From Diatrype stigma (Eukaryota > Ascomycota > Sordariomycetes > Xylariales > Diatrypaceae): DNA of 64,000 bases. The position numbers and the translations under genes were made by a program. Below are positions 23,689 through 33,689 of this stretch, in pieces. The first letter of the stretch is position 1; each line of letters opens with the position of its first letter. The stretch lies in NCBI GenBank assembly GCA_022225965.2, contig JAKJXP020000083.1, positions 62,001-126,000 on the forward strand. Direction: 5' to 3'. Under the pieces are notes generated by a model. It was not told the origin of the DNA, made no database searches, and worked only from the letters and a program-made list of their open reading frames with translations.

Positions 23689-24692
23689 CGGAGCCCGCGA
23701 CGGAGCGGCCGGCAACGGCAACGGCGACATCATCATCGTCATCACGCCCGGCACCGGCACCACCACCACCACTACCACTAGCAGCGCCGTCGGCACCATC
23801 GGCATCCGATAATAACATTAGCCTTCCTCCCACCATCGCGATCAACGATTCAACAACCCATCATCAACAGCCCCAACAACCACAACCATTTGCGCCCATC
23901 TACACCCTTGTCAACAACACATCCACCCGAACCACGCACCATCCACACGTACGCTATATATTCAGCGATGACGATCCCGACGTCCTGACGCAGGCCCTAG
24001 CCGAGCACCACGAGGCCACGGCGGCCGAAGAGTTGTCCCGGAGCTCCGACCCGACAGCTTCGAACAACAGCAACAGAGGCGTTATCTTGGACATAGCCAC
24101 CGATGATGACGGAGGCTATCATGTAGCCTGGGCCTCGAGCCTGTCGCCGTCGTGGGCAGTGCTCGATGCACAACTGAGCCAGATATCGCCGCCGTCTTCA
24201 TCTGATGGCGGGGCCGAGAACGATGGCGGCGGCGGCAGCGGTGGAGCAAGCATCAACCCCAACATCAACATAAATACCGTCGCCAATACCAACACCAGTA
24301 ATAATAACAACAATACTAATAACAAGCCCGGTCGGCTCATGCTACGCATCGAAGGGGTCGAGTGCAGCAGCAGCTTAGGCTCGGAGAGCGAGTCCCGCCT
24401 GCAGCAACCGTCCGGGGAGCCGGGTAGGCTCACGGCCAGCGGCGGCCTTGGCAGCGGGTCCGCTTCTAGGGAGCGAGAGAAAGGCTCGGAGACGACGGAA
24501 GACTATTCTGCCATCGTGGACGAGTTCGAGAAGCGGATGGTGACGCTGCGGAAGGTCGTCAGCGCCAACGAGGAGCGCCTCCAGAAAACCGAGGGCATCG
24601 ACCCTAGTAGTGACGGGGAGGCGGCGGCGTTGGCGGCGGCAATGGGATCTCAACCAGGACTCGAAGGAGGAGGCGCCCCTACTGCAGACTGA
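23685..24692 (+). CDS. Conserved fungal protein of unknown function, low-complexity rich
   Basis: A single exon of 335 residues; I do not recognise a named family. The N-terminal 60 residues are T/S/A/P-rich. A conserved-looking core contains APIYTLVNNTSTRT, HVRYIFSDDDPDVLTQALAE and GVILDIATDDDGGYHVAWAS, then SLSPSWAVLDAQLSQISPP. An N/G-rich spacer separates this from GRLMLRIEGVE and a C-terminal helix, DYSAIVDEFEKRMVTLRKVV, of coiled-coil character. No signal peptide, membrane segment or catalytic motif is visible. The ordered blocks separated by variable spacers suggest an intracellular scaffold or adaptor protein, but this is inference. An upstream ORF overlaps its start. Confidence 0.7.
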   Translation: MTEPATERPATATATSSSSSRPAPAPPPPLPLAAPSAPSASDNNISLPPTIAINDSTTHHQQPQQPQPFAPIYTLVNNTSTRTTHHPHVRYIFSDDDPDVLTQALAEHHEATAAEELSRSSDPTASNNSNRGVILDIATDDDGGYHVAWASSLSPSWAVLDAQLSQISPPSSSDGGAENDGGGGSGGASINPNININTVANTNTSNNNNNTNNKPGRLMLRIEGVECSSSLGSESESRLQQPSGEPGRLTASGGLGSGSASREREKGSETTEDYSAIVDEFEKRMVTLRKVVSANEERLQKTEGIDPSSDGEAAALAAAMGSQPGLEGGGAPTAD

Positions 24693-25316
24693 GTCTAGGG
24701 AAGAAGGTATGGGGGGCACAGTGCATATATGTGTAGGTCCCCGGTGAGCATAACTTGTATCATCTGGGCTTTTTTGTTGTCATTTATTCCAGGGCGTGGC
24801 GTATCTGGGATCATTTTTCTATTTTGGTAGGGCACCTAGACACATAGCAGAGGGTCCACGAGCATCGACTAGGATTACAGCACTGCGATGTTTTGCTCAG
24901 TCCCCGTGACGCGATTCAGGTGAAGCCCTCCCTTATGTTTAGTAGGGAATTACCGACAGCTTGTCTATATCTACCAAGCTCCGCGGGGAGTGGCTGTCCT
25001 TACTGTACAATTTAGCGTATGGAAATATATCATACCTCGAATTTGGTCTGTAACATCATTGACGGAGCTGCTAGGGTTGTGGAAATAAACATCCTAGCCT
25101 ACTAGATATCATCAACCCCATACATAGCTCGCACTTGAGTTCGATAGTCAGTCAGCATCTCGTCCTCATTCGGAACATCCTCTATATTGATATTTAGATC
25201 CTCCGAGCAAAATATCATACCATAACCCGGTCGCACAATATACCCTCCACGAAACGATCCCTTGATATATCCACCATACCGCCTACCATTTTATGCAAGT
25301 ATCTATGCCCTCACAC
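24693..25316. other. Intergenic region between convergent genes
   Basis: These 0.6 kb lie between the 3' ends of two converging genes and should hold both terminators. T-rich tracts around 24768-24790 and 24814-24820 could belong to the left gene's polyadenylation region. No gene was recognised. Confidence 0.4.
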
Positions 25317-26135
25317 TTACGAGTCAGACGGCAAACTAAACGTATGCCCCTTCAGGAACTCCACCTCCGCCTCCGTGCTCTCCCGGCCCAGGACGGCATT
25401 CCTCGTCGGATACCGACCGAACCTCGCGATCTGCTCGACGTGGCGCTCCGCCCCCGCAACGCCCATGGCAACCCACTTCTGCTCCTCGGGGGCCCACGCC
25501 CGCGGCACGAGCGCCTCGGACAGCGCGCGCGCCGCGACCGCCGAGATCAGGCTCTCGCGCTGCAACAGCGGCATGTAGAAGGCCGAGGCGCGGACGACGG
25601 GGACCTTCTTGTCGAGGCCGCGGGCGATGGCCCGCGTCGCCACCTCCCAGGCCTGCGCGTCGCTCGCGAACGCGTCCGCCGTGCCGCGGAACAGGTTGCG
25701 CGGGAGCTGGTCCAGGAGCACTGCCAGGGCGAGGCTGCCTTCCTCTGGGGTGGCGGCGGTGGCGGAGGCCCAGTCGTCCAGCTCGTGTCGGCGGGCCTTC
25801 CGCACGAGGTCGCCGAGCTCGCTCTCGCACTGCGCGTCGAAGCCCTCTGGGGCGACGATCCAGTCTAGTGGGTTGCGGTCGAACCAGAAGGCCAGGACGC
25901 GCTGGATGTCGGGGTCGGGATTCATGATGGTGGTGGTAGTGGTGGTAGTGGTGTTGGCGAGACGGGAGCCGTTGGCACTGGTAGATGTGTTGAGGGGCCG
26001 ATGGATGCTGGATGATGAGACTGCTGGGGAGGTCCTGAACAGCTGCAATGTGCGAGTTGCTCGGCTGAGATCTTTGTTAAGCTTGTACGATCTGGAACAT
26101 GAACCCGTTCTAGCAACAAGATGGCGAATGGACAT
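25317..26135 (-). CDS. DUF924 family protein, probably mitochondrial
   Basis: One exon of 272 residues. The C-terminal 200 residues match DUF924 (alpha-helical, TPR-like): VLAFWFDRNPLDW near residue 80, LALAVLLDQLPRNLFRGTA (the family's hallmark LDQ.PRN.FRGT), then AFYMPLLQRESL and QIARFGRYPTRNAVLGRES. The family is shared with proteobacteria and has no established biochemical role. The extra N-terminal 70 residues are rich in R and S without acid (MSIRHLVARTGSCSRSYK), a likely mitochondrial presequence. The domain itself begins at an internal Met (ATG at 25925) after a poly-Thr linker encoded by an ACC/ACT microsatellite, so a shorter cytosolic form is possible. GC content is notably high in the conserved part. 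Confidence 0.88.
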   Translation of the reverse strand: MSIRHLVARTGSCSRSYKLNKDLSRATRTLQLFRTSPAVSSSSIHRPLNTSTSANGSRLANTTTTTTTTIMNPDPDIQRVLAFWFDRNPLDWIVAPEGFDAQCESELGDLVRKARRHELDDWASATAATPEEGSLALAVLLDQLPRNLFRGTADAFASDAQAWEVATRAIARGLDKKVPVVRASAFYMPLLQRESLISAVAARALSEALVPRAWAPEEQKWVAMGVAGAERHVEQIARFGRYPTRNAVLGRESTEAEVEFLKGHTFSLPSDS

Positions 26136-26725
26136 GTTGTGTAATCTACAAGATCGTGCTGGGTCGACTTCGTGATGTTGAATAACCGAGCTAATTACTT
26201 ACTACTGACCCGGATCCTTCGTACTAGTCGTGGCACAGGGAGTACAAGGCACATCATATACACCGCTTTATATCAGGTCCTTCCAATCCACCGTAATGTA
26301 TGCGCCTCTGCGAGGTGTCTGTCTCCTCCTGTATTAATACTTTTTACCCCTGACTATACCACCCCCTTCTGAACCCGATAGCTTGCGTTATATTTGCCAA
26401 CTACATAGCTAGAGCTGATTTGACACTCGAAATCATGATACTATAAAACTGTAAACGAATAGTCAACTCATATATGAAGGAATGTGGCGAAAATGCCTAA
26501 ACGCGTTGGCTATATCCATGAATATAATGGAGACTAGCATGATGAACCTAGTTATCTAACCGCGTATCCTCCAATGATTAGTTACACCAATGTAGTAACC
26601 TTTCCTGACCCATATACTTTACTACAAAGTTATAGACAAGCAACCGAAGACGCCGACGCAAGAAAGCAGGACAAGTAGCTGCTAGCCCAGAGCTACTATA
26701 GCTTGCCAAACGGTTTCACGTGCTG
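26136..26725. other. Intergenic region
   Basis: No coding sequence was recognised. The stretch holds the promoter of the DUF924 gene and AT-rich sequence toward 26700. Confidence 0.4.
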
Positions 26726-27157
26726 CTACTCCATGCCGGTAGCCGTTATGGCACCATAAGGGTAGCCATCATCATCATCATCATCATCATCCAAGATCTG
26801 GTGGTCGCAATACGGCAGCGCCTGAGTAGTTGTCGTCGTCATCGTTGGCCCTGCTACGACATCCCCTATTTTCCCGGCGGTCATCCCTATCGTGGTGTCT
26901 ATCCCTGCCGCCATATATGACGGCGTCAAACCTTCCTGCTTGTACGTTATCTCATCCTCCTCCCACAGCGGCATGTCCTCGAACAGTGTGGCGTCGTTGC
27001 AGATTCCATGGGTGGGGCTGGGCGCCGTGGCGATGGTCGTATCCGTCTCTCCTTCTCCGGTGCTCTCTATCTTCAGTGCCGGTTCCGGGTCCGGCGTCGG
27101 TTTCAATGCTGGTGTGGGTGAGAATGCATAGTACGGCGGTAGCGCTGCTGCTGGATC
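26726..27157 (-). other. Open frame continuing the HTH-regulator frame beyond an amber stop
   Basis: Directly after the TAG that ends the HTH gene (27158-27160) the same reading frame stays open for 143 more codons to a stop at 26726. It encodes PPYYAFSPTPALKPTPD, then LKIESTGEGETDTT, an acidic segment (FEDMPLWEEDEITYKQEG) and an Asp run from an ATC/GAT microsatellite. The composition resembles the preceding protein (P/S/T/D-rich activator-like). Either a small intron removes the TAG, or the stop is a recent mutation, or this is coding-like 3' UTR. Confidence 0.5.
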
Positions 27158-28536
27158 CTAGCCAGCAGCCGTTGCCACTGCTGTTGCACTCGCGACCCTA
27201 TCGCTCGGAGCAACTGGGGGCAAAGAGGAAGATAGGTAGAGGGATGGTGAAAGTTGAAGCAGCGCCGCTGCGGCGGTGGCCGAGAGCCTTGCCCGTTTCG
27301 TACGGGATCGGTACTCATGGTCATGCGGAATGGTCATTCCAGTGCTGGGCTCCGGGGGGAACGTGGATGCGGCTGCAGCATCGGAGCCGGAGCCAGAGCT
27401 GCCGTAACTACTGCCGGCTGATAGGGCGGGAACATCGGCGGACGCTCGCGGGCTGTGCTCGAATAACGGAACCAATGGTGCGGGCATCCACGACATTGGG
27501 GAGATATGGGGATCCAGCGCAGCAGTGGGGGCGAGGCCCGCCCATGGTGACGGTGACTGGAACTCCTCGTAGCTTCGTTTCAGCGACAGAGCCGGAGAGG
27601 TGTCTGGGAACTCGGACCAGCTGGGAAATTCGTAATCCCCAATGTGGAAGCTGTGTGGCGGCAGAGCAGCAAGGTCGTCTTCACTAGCTGTGGTTGGGTG
27701 GGCAAAATCCACTGGGCTCATGGTATCGTATGCTGTCGGCATGTGGTAGCTCTCAGTAGTCGCGAAAGGTTGGTCATACGACAGTACGCTTTCCCAGAAG
27801 CTGTCCGTGTATGTGTTATCGGTATTTCCGTTGTTTTCAGTGTCATTGGTGCTACCAGTGATGTGAGGTGAGACATCGGGCAGTCTGGAAGGGCTGGTAT
27901 CCTCCGCCCCAGGGCTTTTAGGGTTCGAATTGGACCGTTGACGGCCCTTTGCCGGGGAGGGGGTGTGAAGTCTTGAGACGTCGGGCGAGTCATCGGGCCC
28001 GGTCGCCTGAAGGGCCCTACTTGCGTGTGTAACCAGGCAACCTGTTTGGCCATGACCCGACCCGTCACCTGTCTTCGGTGGTTTGAGAGGCACAACGCCC
28101 GTTCCATTGCATGCCTCGCACAGTGCCTTCTTGGTATCCTTCATCTTTCTTATACCCTCGACTGGTTCATCTTGAGGCGTTCCTGGCCCGGGGCTCAGTG
28201 GTTCCTCCTTGATTTCGACCACCGGTGTGCTGGTGTCTGCAAGATGTATAATCTTCCTCATCTTAGAAGGCAATACTCTGTTCTTCAATATACTTCTATT
28301 GTAGCAGCGTCAATGGCTTGTTATCGTGGGGCATCGGCTAGGAGGGAAACAACATACCTGTATTTGGGATGCTTGCCAAATTGGTCAATCACATATTGCA
28401 CTTTCTTATGTGTATAATCTGGCCGGTCGAAGCGTTCGGCGTATAGCTCACTGATCTCGGGCCGTGACACCCCCTTTGCGTACAGGTTTAGGATGAACGT
28501 GATTTGCTCATCGGTATATTTCTGACAGCCGACCAT
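27158..28536 (-). CDS. Putative HTH-domain transcription regulator
   Basis: Two exons, 28536-28358 and 28295-27158, join across a 62 bp intron (GTATGT...CAATAG) to give 438 residues. Residues 5-55 form a predicted helix-turn-helix: YTDEQITFILNLYAKGVSRP, ISELYAERF, then THKKVQYVIDQFG, like the Myb/homeodomain-like modules of fungal regulators. The remainder is disordered S/P-rich sequence with an acidic activation-like segment, a single CEACNGTG (one half of a DnaJ-type zinc knuckle), VEIKEEPLSP, and a basic SRTKRARL near the end that could be a nuclear localisation signal. A nuclear regulatory role is inferred from these features; no target is known. The ATG at 28536 follows no earlier in-frame ATG. 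The frame continues after the TAG for 143 codons. Confidence 0.72.
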
Positions 28537-29400
28537 ACCGGGCAGAGCATTGAGAATCACGATAGGAAACGGTGTGAGTGATGCGACGCCGTTGATTGAT
28601 CGCGTTGTCCGGGAGTGTCATAGAACGATAGTTTGATATGACTGTCTACAGGGAGACTATTGGCGATGGAGCAATCGAGTGATTCGGTAGCAGATATATG
28701 CACGATGGTCTTGATCGCCCAATGAGAAGAAAAAGCAGAATTGTCTTGGAGCCAAGGTAACGAAAGGAGGTATCTTTTAAGGACCGTAGTTCAAGTAGGC
28801 CGAAGGGACGAGGCCACCGCACACCGAGTGTAGCTCAGAACGTGATTCAACACTATGGTGGTTCGTGACTAACAGCCTCAAAAGTTCAGATTTTCCGTGA
28901 GGCAGCACGTCACATTTCAACTCTAGAAAAAGGTCTAAGCAACATGACCTATACATCAGTTCCTTGTAGCTAAGCAGCTGGTTTAAAGTCACCTTGAGGG
29001 GTATGAACATGGGCAAACAAGCATATACCCTTATGGCTGGAGTAGCCGATCAAAGGCGAAGCCTGTTCTGCTTTTCGTATTGACCTATAGTGATGCTTGT
29101 CATGTATGAGAGACTATGATATCTAGGAGTAATGCCCGGAACCATGAAGTTAAGGTCGGGGATTGTGCGAGTCAGCTTTGTCGTACATATGCATTGCGTG
29201 GCTTGACCACAGTTCGGCCATTTGGCATAAGTGACAGGCGGAAGAACCAACAGTGAATAATGCCGTGGCTGAATCATGGCCAACCTTGGGATGATCGACG
29301 AGTCACAGGGTGATTGATTCGGTTGACACCACTTCTAGCCGCTACGAACAGCCAAATGAACCTACAGATCTTAAGGAGTCAACGCTCTACTGCCCCTTCA
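28537..29400. promoter_or_regulatory. HTH-gene promoter and methyltransferase 3' region
   Basis: These 0.86 kb lie between two minus-strand genes. No coding frame was recognised. The part next to 28537 holds the HTH-gene promoter. Confidence 0.4.
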
Positions 29401-30475
29401 CTATCCTCCAAAAACACCCCACCAGCATTCAACAAGAGATGTTTCCTCGTCCTCACCCCAGTCATCCTGGCCAATGAGTGTATTCTCCTCTAAGCAAACT
29501 AGCGGTCGGGGTCCACGTGCAGCGACAGAGCGGAATTCTTGCAACAGCTTCATCGCTGTTGAGTCTCGCAGTGGAGCGACCAGGACAGCTCGAGCATGCT
29601 TGTCATTGGCGAGATGGTCCAGGATTGCGGACCAGAGCAGCCTCGGGTGATCATCATCGTAAAGAGCATCAGCGATGAGGATGATCTAACAAGGGTTTCA
29701 GTGCCTGGGCATTAGCGTTCAAAGTGCGTATTTAGGTACTCACGTGGAACTGGTTCTTCTCTGATAATCGGCCCATGTCATCCTCCCCAGTCCCTCCCCA
29801 AGTTAACGCTCCGGCTTCGATGCTTCCGCCAAGGGCCTCGACAACCGATCTGTTACCCTCGACGTTGAAGGCGAGGTTCGGTACGATCTCTGGAAGGTCG
29901 GTCAAGACCACATGGGTCTTCCAGAGTGCGGCGGCGGCCATTCCTAGCAAGCCAGTTCCCGAACCTAGCTCGAGGACATTCAGAGGGGTCGACGATCGGT
30001 CTGCGTCAAGCAAGTGAGACAGCGTTCCCACTTGGTTTAACGATCGCGCGAGAGTGTAGGAAGAACCCCAGGTTTTGAGACCTAGGCTGTCGCCGACGAT
30101 GGGCGGTTCGCGGATGATCAACTCGAAGGAGGGCTGCCCAGGGTTTCCGTCCCCGAAAGGCCAGCGGCGGGTGATCTCGCCCATCCCCGCCCTCCCGCAC
30201 CGTTCCGAGAGCCGGCGGCTGGCCTCGGTCCAGACGAGCTCCCTCTCATCCTCATCTTGGATCCACTCAAGGCTGCTCTTGATGATGCTCGACAGATATG
30301 CGGCCACTTCTCGACGAGACTGGGCAGAGTTGTGATACTCCTCCACGATCTCTTCCCTGGGTGTCGCAGGGCTCCAGACGGGAAGTTCGGCATGGAGCTT
30401 CCGGAGCGAGTCGAGTAGCTCCACACACGATGGTTTCGTGTATACTTGTGGGAGATCTGCTACAGAAACTGGCAT
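29401..30475 (-). CDS. Methyltransf_16 protein-lysine methyltransferase (Efm2/FAM86-like)
   Basis: Two exons, 30475-29744 and 29685-29401, joined in phase 0 across a 58 bp intron, give 338 residues. A helical N-terminal part (VELLDSLRKLHAEL, EEYHNSAQSRREVAAYLSSI) precedes a class I SAM-binding fold: GLKTWGSSYTLA, then NVLELGSGTGLLGMAAAALW (motif I), LTDLPEIVPNLAFNV (motif II) and, in exon 2, IILIADALYDDDHPRLLW (motif IV, D-A-L-Y) and TLIGQDDWGEDEE. This layout matches Methyltransf_16. The extra N-terminal region and the ITRRWPFGDGNP and ELIIREPPIVGD region recall Efm2/EEF2KMT, which methylate lysines of translation elongation factors. The substrate here is inferred. Confidence 0.88.
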
Positions 30476-30916
30476 TGCTAATCTGCGGCTCGGAAGTCGA
30501 AAGCAAAGAAAGGGGGCCTTTGGGAACACGCTGGATAAATAGGAAAAGGACAGTCTTGAACACAGATGGGAAAGAGATGTCAGGGATCTGGGTAGGCAGA
30601 TCTAGGGGATCAGGGGCGTATAGGAGACATCTTCACGTGGTCAGTAGTTTTCGTCTGGAATAGAGATGTAGTAGTATGAAATAAGGTCATGATAGTGTCG
30701 CTTAGAAAATAACATATCACGATGTCGGCAAGGATAAATTCAGTGGTTGCTGGCTGGACACAAGATTTATTTGGCTAGTCGAAGTTGTTCGGTGTTGAGG
30801 TACTTCGGTACTTCCCATTGTCTGTATTTACTGAATTACTGTGGGTTTCGATAACTACAGGTACCTGGGCACGGTAGGTAGGTAGGTATGTACATACATA
30901 CATAGGGCCTAACCTG
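30476..30916. promoter_or_regulatory. Methyltransferase promoter region up to the MITE
   Basis: No coding sequence was recognised. A GGTAGGTAGGTATGTACATACATACATA microsatellite-like patch at 30873-30904 abuts the left end of the inverted-repeat element. Confidence 0.4.
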
Positions 30917-31796
30917 CCTTACCGCGCGGGGGGGGTTTTTGGAGACGGTCCCGGGGATCGATACGGCGCTAGGGACAGTTACAAAATTTGGTGCTGGTCT
31001 CCAAATATCCGACATGATCCTGGGGATAATCACCCATACAAGCCCATGCCAACACCTGGCTACCGTCACCGAACGGAAGTCACTTTTTTACCGAATTGAT
31101 CCCTAGGACCACTTTAAGTCCAAGACCGTTTCCGGCTGCCCAGACCGTCTGTATAAATCACCCACCCAAATTACAGTGCTACACCTACAGCTGCACCTAC
31201 AGCTGCACCTACAGCTGCACCTATAGCTGCGCACCTACAGCTGCGCACCTACAGCTGCGCACGCACCTATAGGTGCACCTGCAATTGCACCTGCAATTGC
31301 AGCGCTACAGCAGCGCTACAGCAACGCTGCTGCAATACGTACATACAGCTGTATTGCTACAGCTGACCTGTACCGGCAAAACCTGGGCTGTAGGTGGCTA
31401 TATATAGACAAATAAGCTAGGTGCTTGTATGTGACTGTGTGACTAGTAGTAAATTTCTAATTGGCGTAATGGTTAAACCTTAAGCTGTAAACCGTAAATG
31501 CAGGGTTCGAATCCCGACTGTAAAAAAATCTTTATACTTAATAACGTAATATAATATTATATAATTATATACTCCTTATAATAATACCGTATAAGTAAAT
31601 AATAATTTTTTTTAAGAAATTATATATTAAGACCGTCTTTAAAATTCAAGACCGTCTTGAAATTTTAAGACCGTCCCTTAGATAAAAATCGTCTTGGCCG
31701 CTAGTCAGTCTTTTGAAAGTCCTCAACCAAGGACCGTCCCCACTGCTGGATTCGATCCCCGGGACCGTCTCCAAAAACCCCCCCCGCGCGGTAAGG
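30917..31796. mobile_element. MITE-like non-autonomous DNA element with 45 bp perfect terminal inverted repeats
   Basis: Bases 30917-30961 and 31752-31796 are exact reverse complements (CCTTACCGCGCG8T5GGAGACGGTCCCGGGGATCGA, written with run lengths). The 880 bp element has no ORF of note. Subterminal regions repeat GACCGTC-type motifs in both orientations (31122-31127, 31141-31147, and several at 31630-31735), a layout typical of transposase binding sites. The middle holds a 12 bp minisatellite and an A/T-rich part with a tRNA B-box-like GGTTCGAATCC. TA dinucleotides occur at the tip of each end (..TTA|CCGCG and CGCGG|TAA..), compatible with a Tc1/mariner-type TA duplication, but the flanks give no longer duplication. 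No autonomous partner is in the window. Confidence 0.85.
31178..31375. repeat. Minisatellite of ACCTACAGCTGC units inside the MITE
   Basis: At least six near-identical 12-14 base units (ACCTACAGCTGC, some with GC inserted, as GCGCACCTACAGCTGC) run from about 31184 to 31262. Degenerate palindromic relatives built on CAGCTG, GCAATTGC and TAGCAGCG follow to about 31375. The CAGCTG cores make the array self-complementary. Confidence 0.8.
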
Positions 31797-32601
31797 TGGT
31801 ATGGGTGATATGTGTACTGACCCACTTGAGCTTTTCAATCCAGCCAATGATTGGCTATCAAGGTAGCCTTTTCGGCAAGGCTGATTGGTGATAGGCCCAT
31901 GTCCACTTTTTTTTCAACCTTTATGACTCCATCTTTCGAAACTCGCAGCTCGGAATTTCCTTCTTTCCTTCTTCTTTTTTCTTCAAGCACCGTCCTCATC
32001 AACGCTGCGTCTTTGAGCTACAAACAGAGAAGCTGCGCAAGCCGCTTCTCGACAGTCTCCGTTTCTTTCGGGATTCGGACTGTTTTTCTTCTGCTCGTGA
32101 GAAATTCGGAGTAATCTTCATTATCACCGTCTGCTTCATGTGGGATTGCCCGCTTCGGCTGGGAATGCCTGCCTCTGTGGATCTGGCTGGTCTGCCCGTA
32201 AGGGTCTGGCGCCACTTCGCGTCTGCAATTGGCATCAGAAAAGCAGGGCCTTTCACTTCGTCTCTGGACGTTGGAGTCTGGTTCCTATGGGAGAGTCATT
32301 GCGAAGATTGTGTGGATAACACTTAAGTGCGATACGCAGCGTGCTGCCCTCTCTGAGGGCGAGTACAATTCGATTCTGATTACTCTGATGAGGACGGTGC
32401 TTCACCATTTTTTACCCCCAGGTACGTTGTACACTAATGATCCTCAATCCACCGAAAGTCTAGGATACTGCTAACCTCCAATCTCCAATTTCCATTTCCA
32501 ATCTGCACCTGCTTCTCGTCTGCCTGTGCTCCACTGCTAGAAACCCATATCGTGGACGCAAACCACAAAGCCGTCATCTATGCCAATCCTGTCTCGCAAT
32601 G
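31797..32601. other. Intergenic region right of the MITE
   Basis: No protein family is recognisable. A T-rich, CTT-rich stretch at 31905-31985 is followed by GC-rich sequence with short open frames on both strands and no homology that I recognise. It may hold the 3' UTR of the gene at 32602. Confidence 0.4.
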
Positions 32602-33666
32602 TTAAGAAGGAGCCGCCCATGTCCCGCTTGGACTCTCCTGCTCCATTTGGCTGTTGCCTATGTCGTTATCTAGACCATCGTTGATTCCACCTTCCTCGTT
32701 CGTCTGGTTATCGGCTTGAACTTCAAATTCTCCATCTGCATATCCGGTGGCATCCTTGCCGTTGCCTTGAGGATTCATAGTCTCCCGTCGGTCGAACTGG
32801 TAAAGCATCTTGGCGTCTTTGTTCTTAGGGTCCACGAGCTTCCCGAGATCCAAGAGCTCGGAGCGGAGATCCTCGCATGCGGCCACACTTGTCATTGCCA
32901 TGTCGGCTAGACGAAGAACGCGGTTTCCAGCAGCTCGTATCTTCTCTAGATTGTTGCCGCGACGATCGTACCTCGAAGGATCACTAGAAGATTGGGGCAT
33001 AGTGCCGTTGTGTGTAACGCCGTCCATTTGACTTAGGCAGGCAGCTAGCATTTTGCGTTGAGTGCTGAGCTGTCTCTGTTCCTGGCCTTGTCCAGTATTG
33101 TACTTCTCATTACGCACAATCTTCTGGGACCAAACCCGCTGCAGAGTGTCGTCATCGACGTAAGACTTGATATTGGCCACCTCCTTCTCGTACAGACGGT
33201 AGAATCCATCATAGACTTTGATGAAGTCGTCGACCTGGGATTTCAGCTGCTTTGCTGCCAGGGATATGTGTGCATCCATGTCGATGTTGTTGTTCGCTGG
33301 GGCCGAAACCCGCTGCGCTGTATTGGGGCTGGGTGGGAATCCCGCTACAGTCGATCTACTCCCCTGTGGTCCTCTGTGACCGCTGTCGATGTTTCTATCG
33401 AGGTTTCCGTCGAGGTCTCCGTGACAGCGTACTGCTGGGTGAAGGAAGACTCGAGCCGTACTCATGCCACCATCCGGGCTGAACACCACATGAGGGTGTG
33501 AGTGCTGGCAGAGCATACGACCGTCTCTACTCTCCGGACTCTGTTGATGGGTGTTGCGTCTTTGACTCGGAAATGGCCTATGCTCCCCATGACGTTCTGT
33601 TGAGTTAGGTCGATGCATCTTGATTGGGTTGTCATCTAAGCAGCAGCTGTATTTGACCCTGTCCAT
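32602..33666 (-). CDS. Hypothetical protein with helical/coiled-coil core
   Basis: A single open frame of 354 residues from ATG 33666; I do not recognise the family. The first 110 residues are H/R/P/S-rich and look disordered. Residues of about 125-285 are predicted helical: SLAAKQLKSQVDDFIKVYDG, LYEKEVANIKSYVDDDTLQR, QRQLSTQRKMLAACLSQMDG, NLEKIRAAGNRVLRLADMAM. The C-terminus is acidic and D/E/N/G-rich. There is no signal peptide, membrane segment or catalytic motif. Internal in-frame Met codons allow a shorter protein that starts near the helical core. The gene sits at the edge of a gene-poor, repeat-rich island, so it could be lineage-specific. Codon use does not look decayed. Confidence 0.55.
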   Translation of the reverse strand: MDRVKYSCCLDDNPIKMHRPNSTERHGEHRPFPSQRRNTHQQSPESRDGRMLCQHSHPHVVFSPDGGMSTARVFLHPAVRCHGDLDGNLDRNIDSGHRGPQGSRSTVAGFPPSPNTAQRVSAPANNNIDMDAHISLAAKQLKSQVDDFIKVYDGFYRLYEKEVANIKSYVDDDTLQRVWSQKIVRNEKYNTGQGQEQRQLSTQRKMLAACLSQMDGVTHNGTMPQSSSDPSRYDRRGNNLEKIRAAGNRVLRLADMAMTSVAACEDLRSELLDLGKLVDPKNKDAKMLYQFDRRETMNPQGNGKDATGYADGEFEVQADNQTNEEGGINDGLDNDIGNSQMEQESPSGTWAAPS

Positions 33667-33689
33667 CGAGCTGATGAGTTTTCAAGGCA

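Noticed and set aside
27109..27178. 81-base in-phase intron to remove the TAG in the HTH gene
   Set aside because: The GTGCAA donor is poor and no convincing branch site is visible, so it is mentioned as an option only and not used in the model.
31455..31530. Candidate tRNA gene with GGTTCGAATCC
   Set aside because: The T-arm has only three good pairs and no anticodon or acceptor stem can be formed at proper distances. Kept only as a B-box-like motif inside the MITE.
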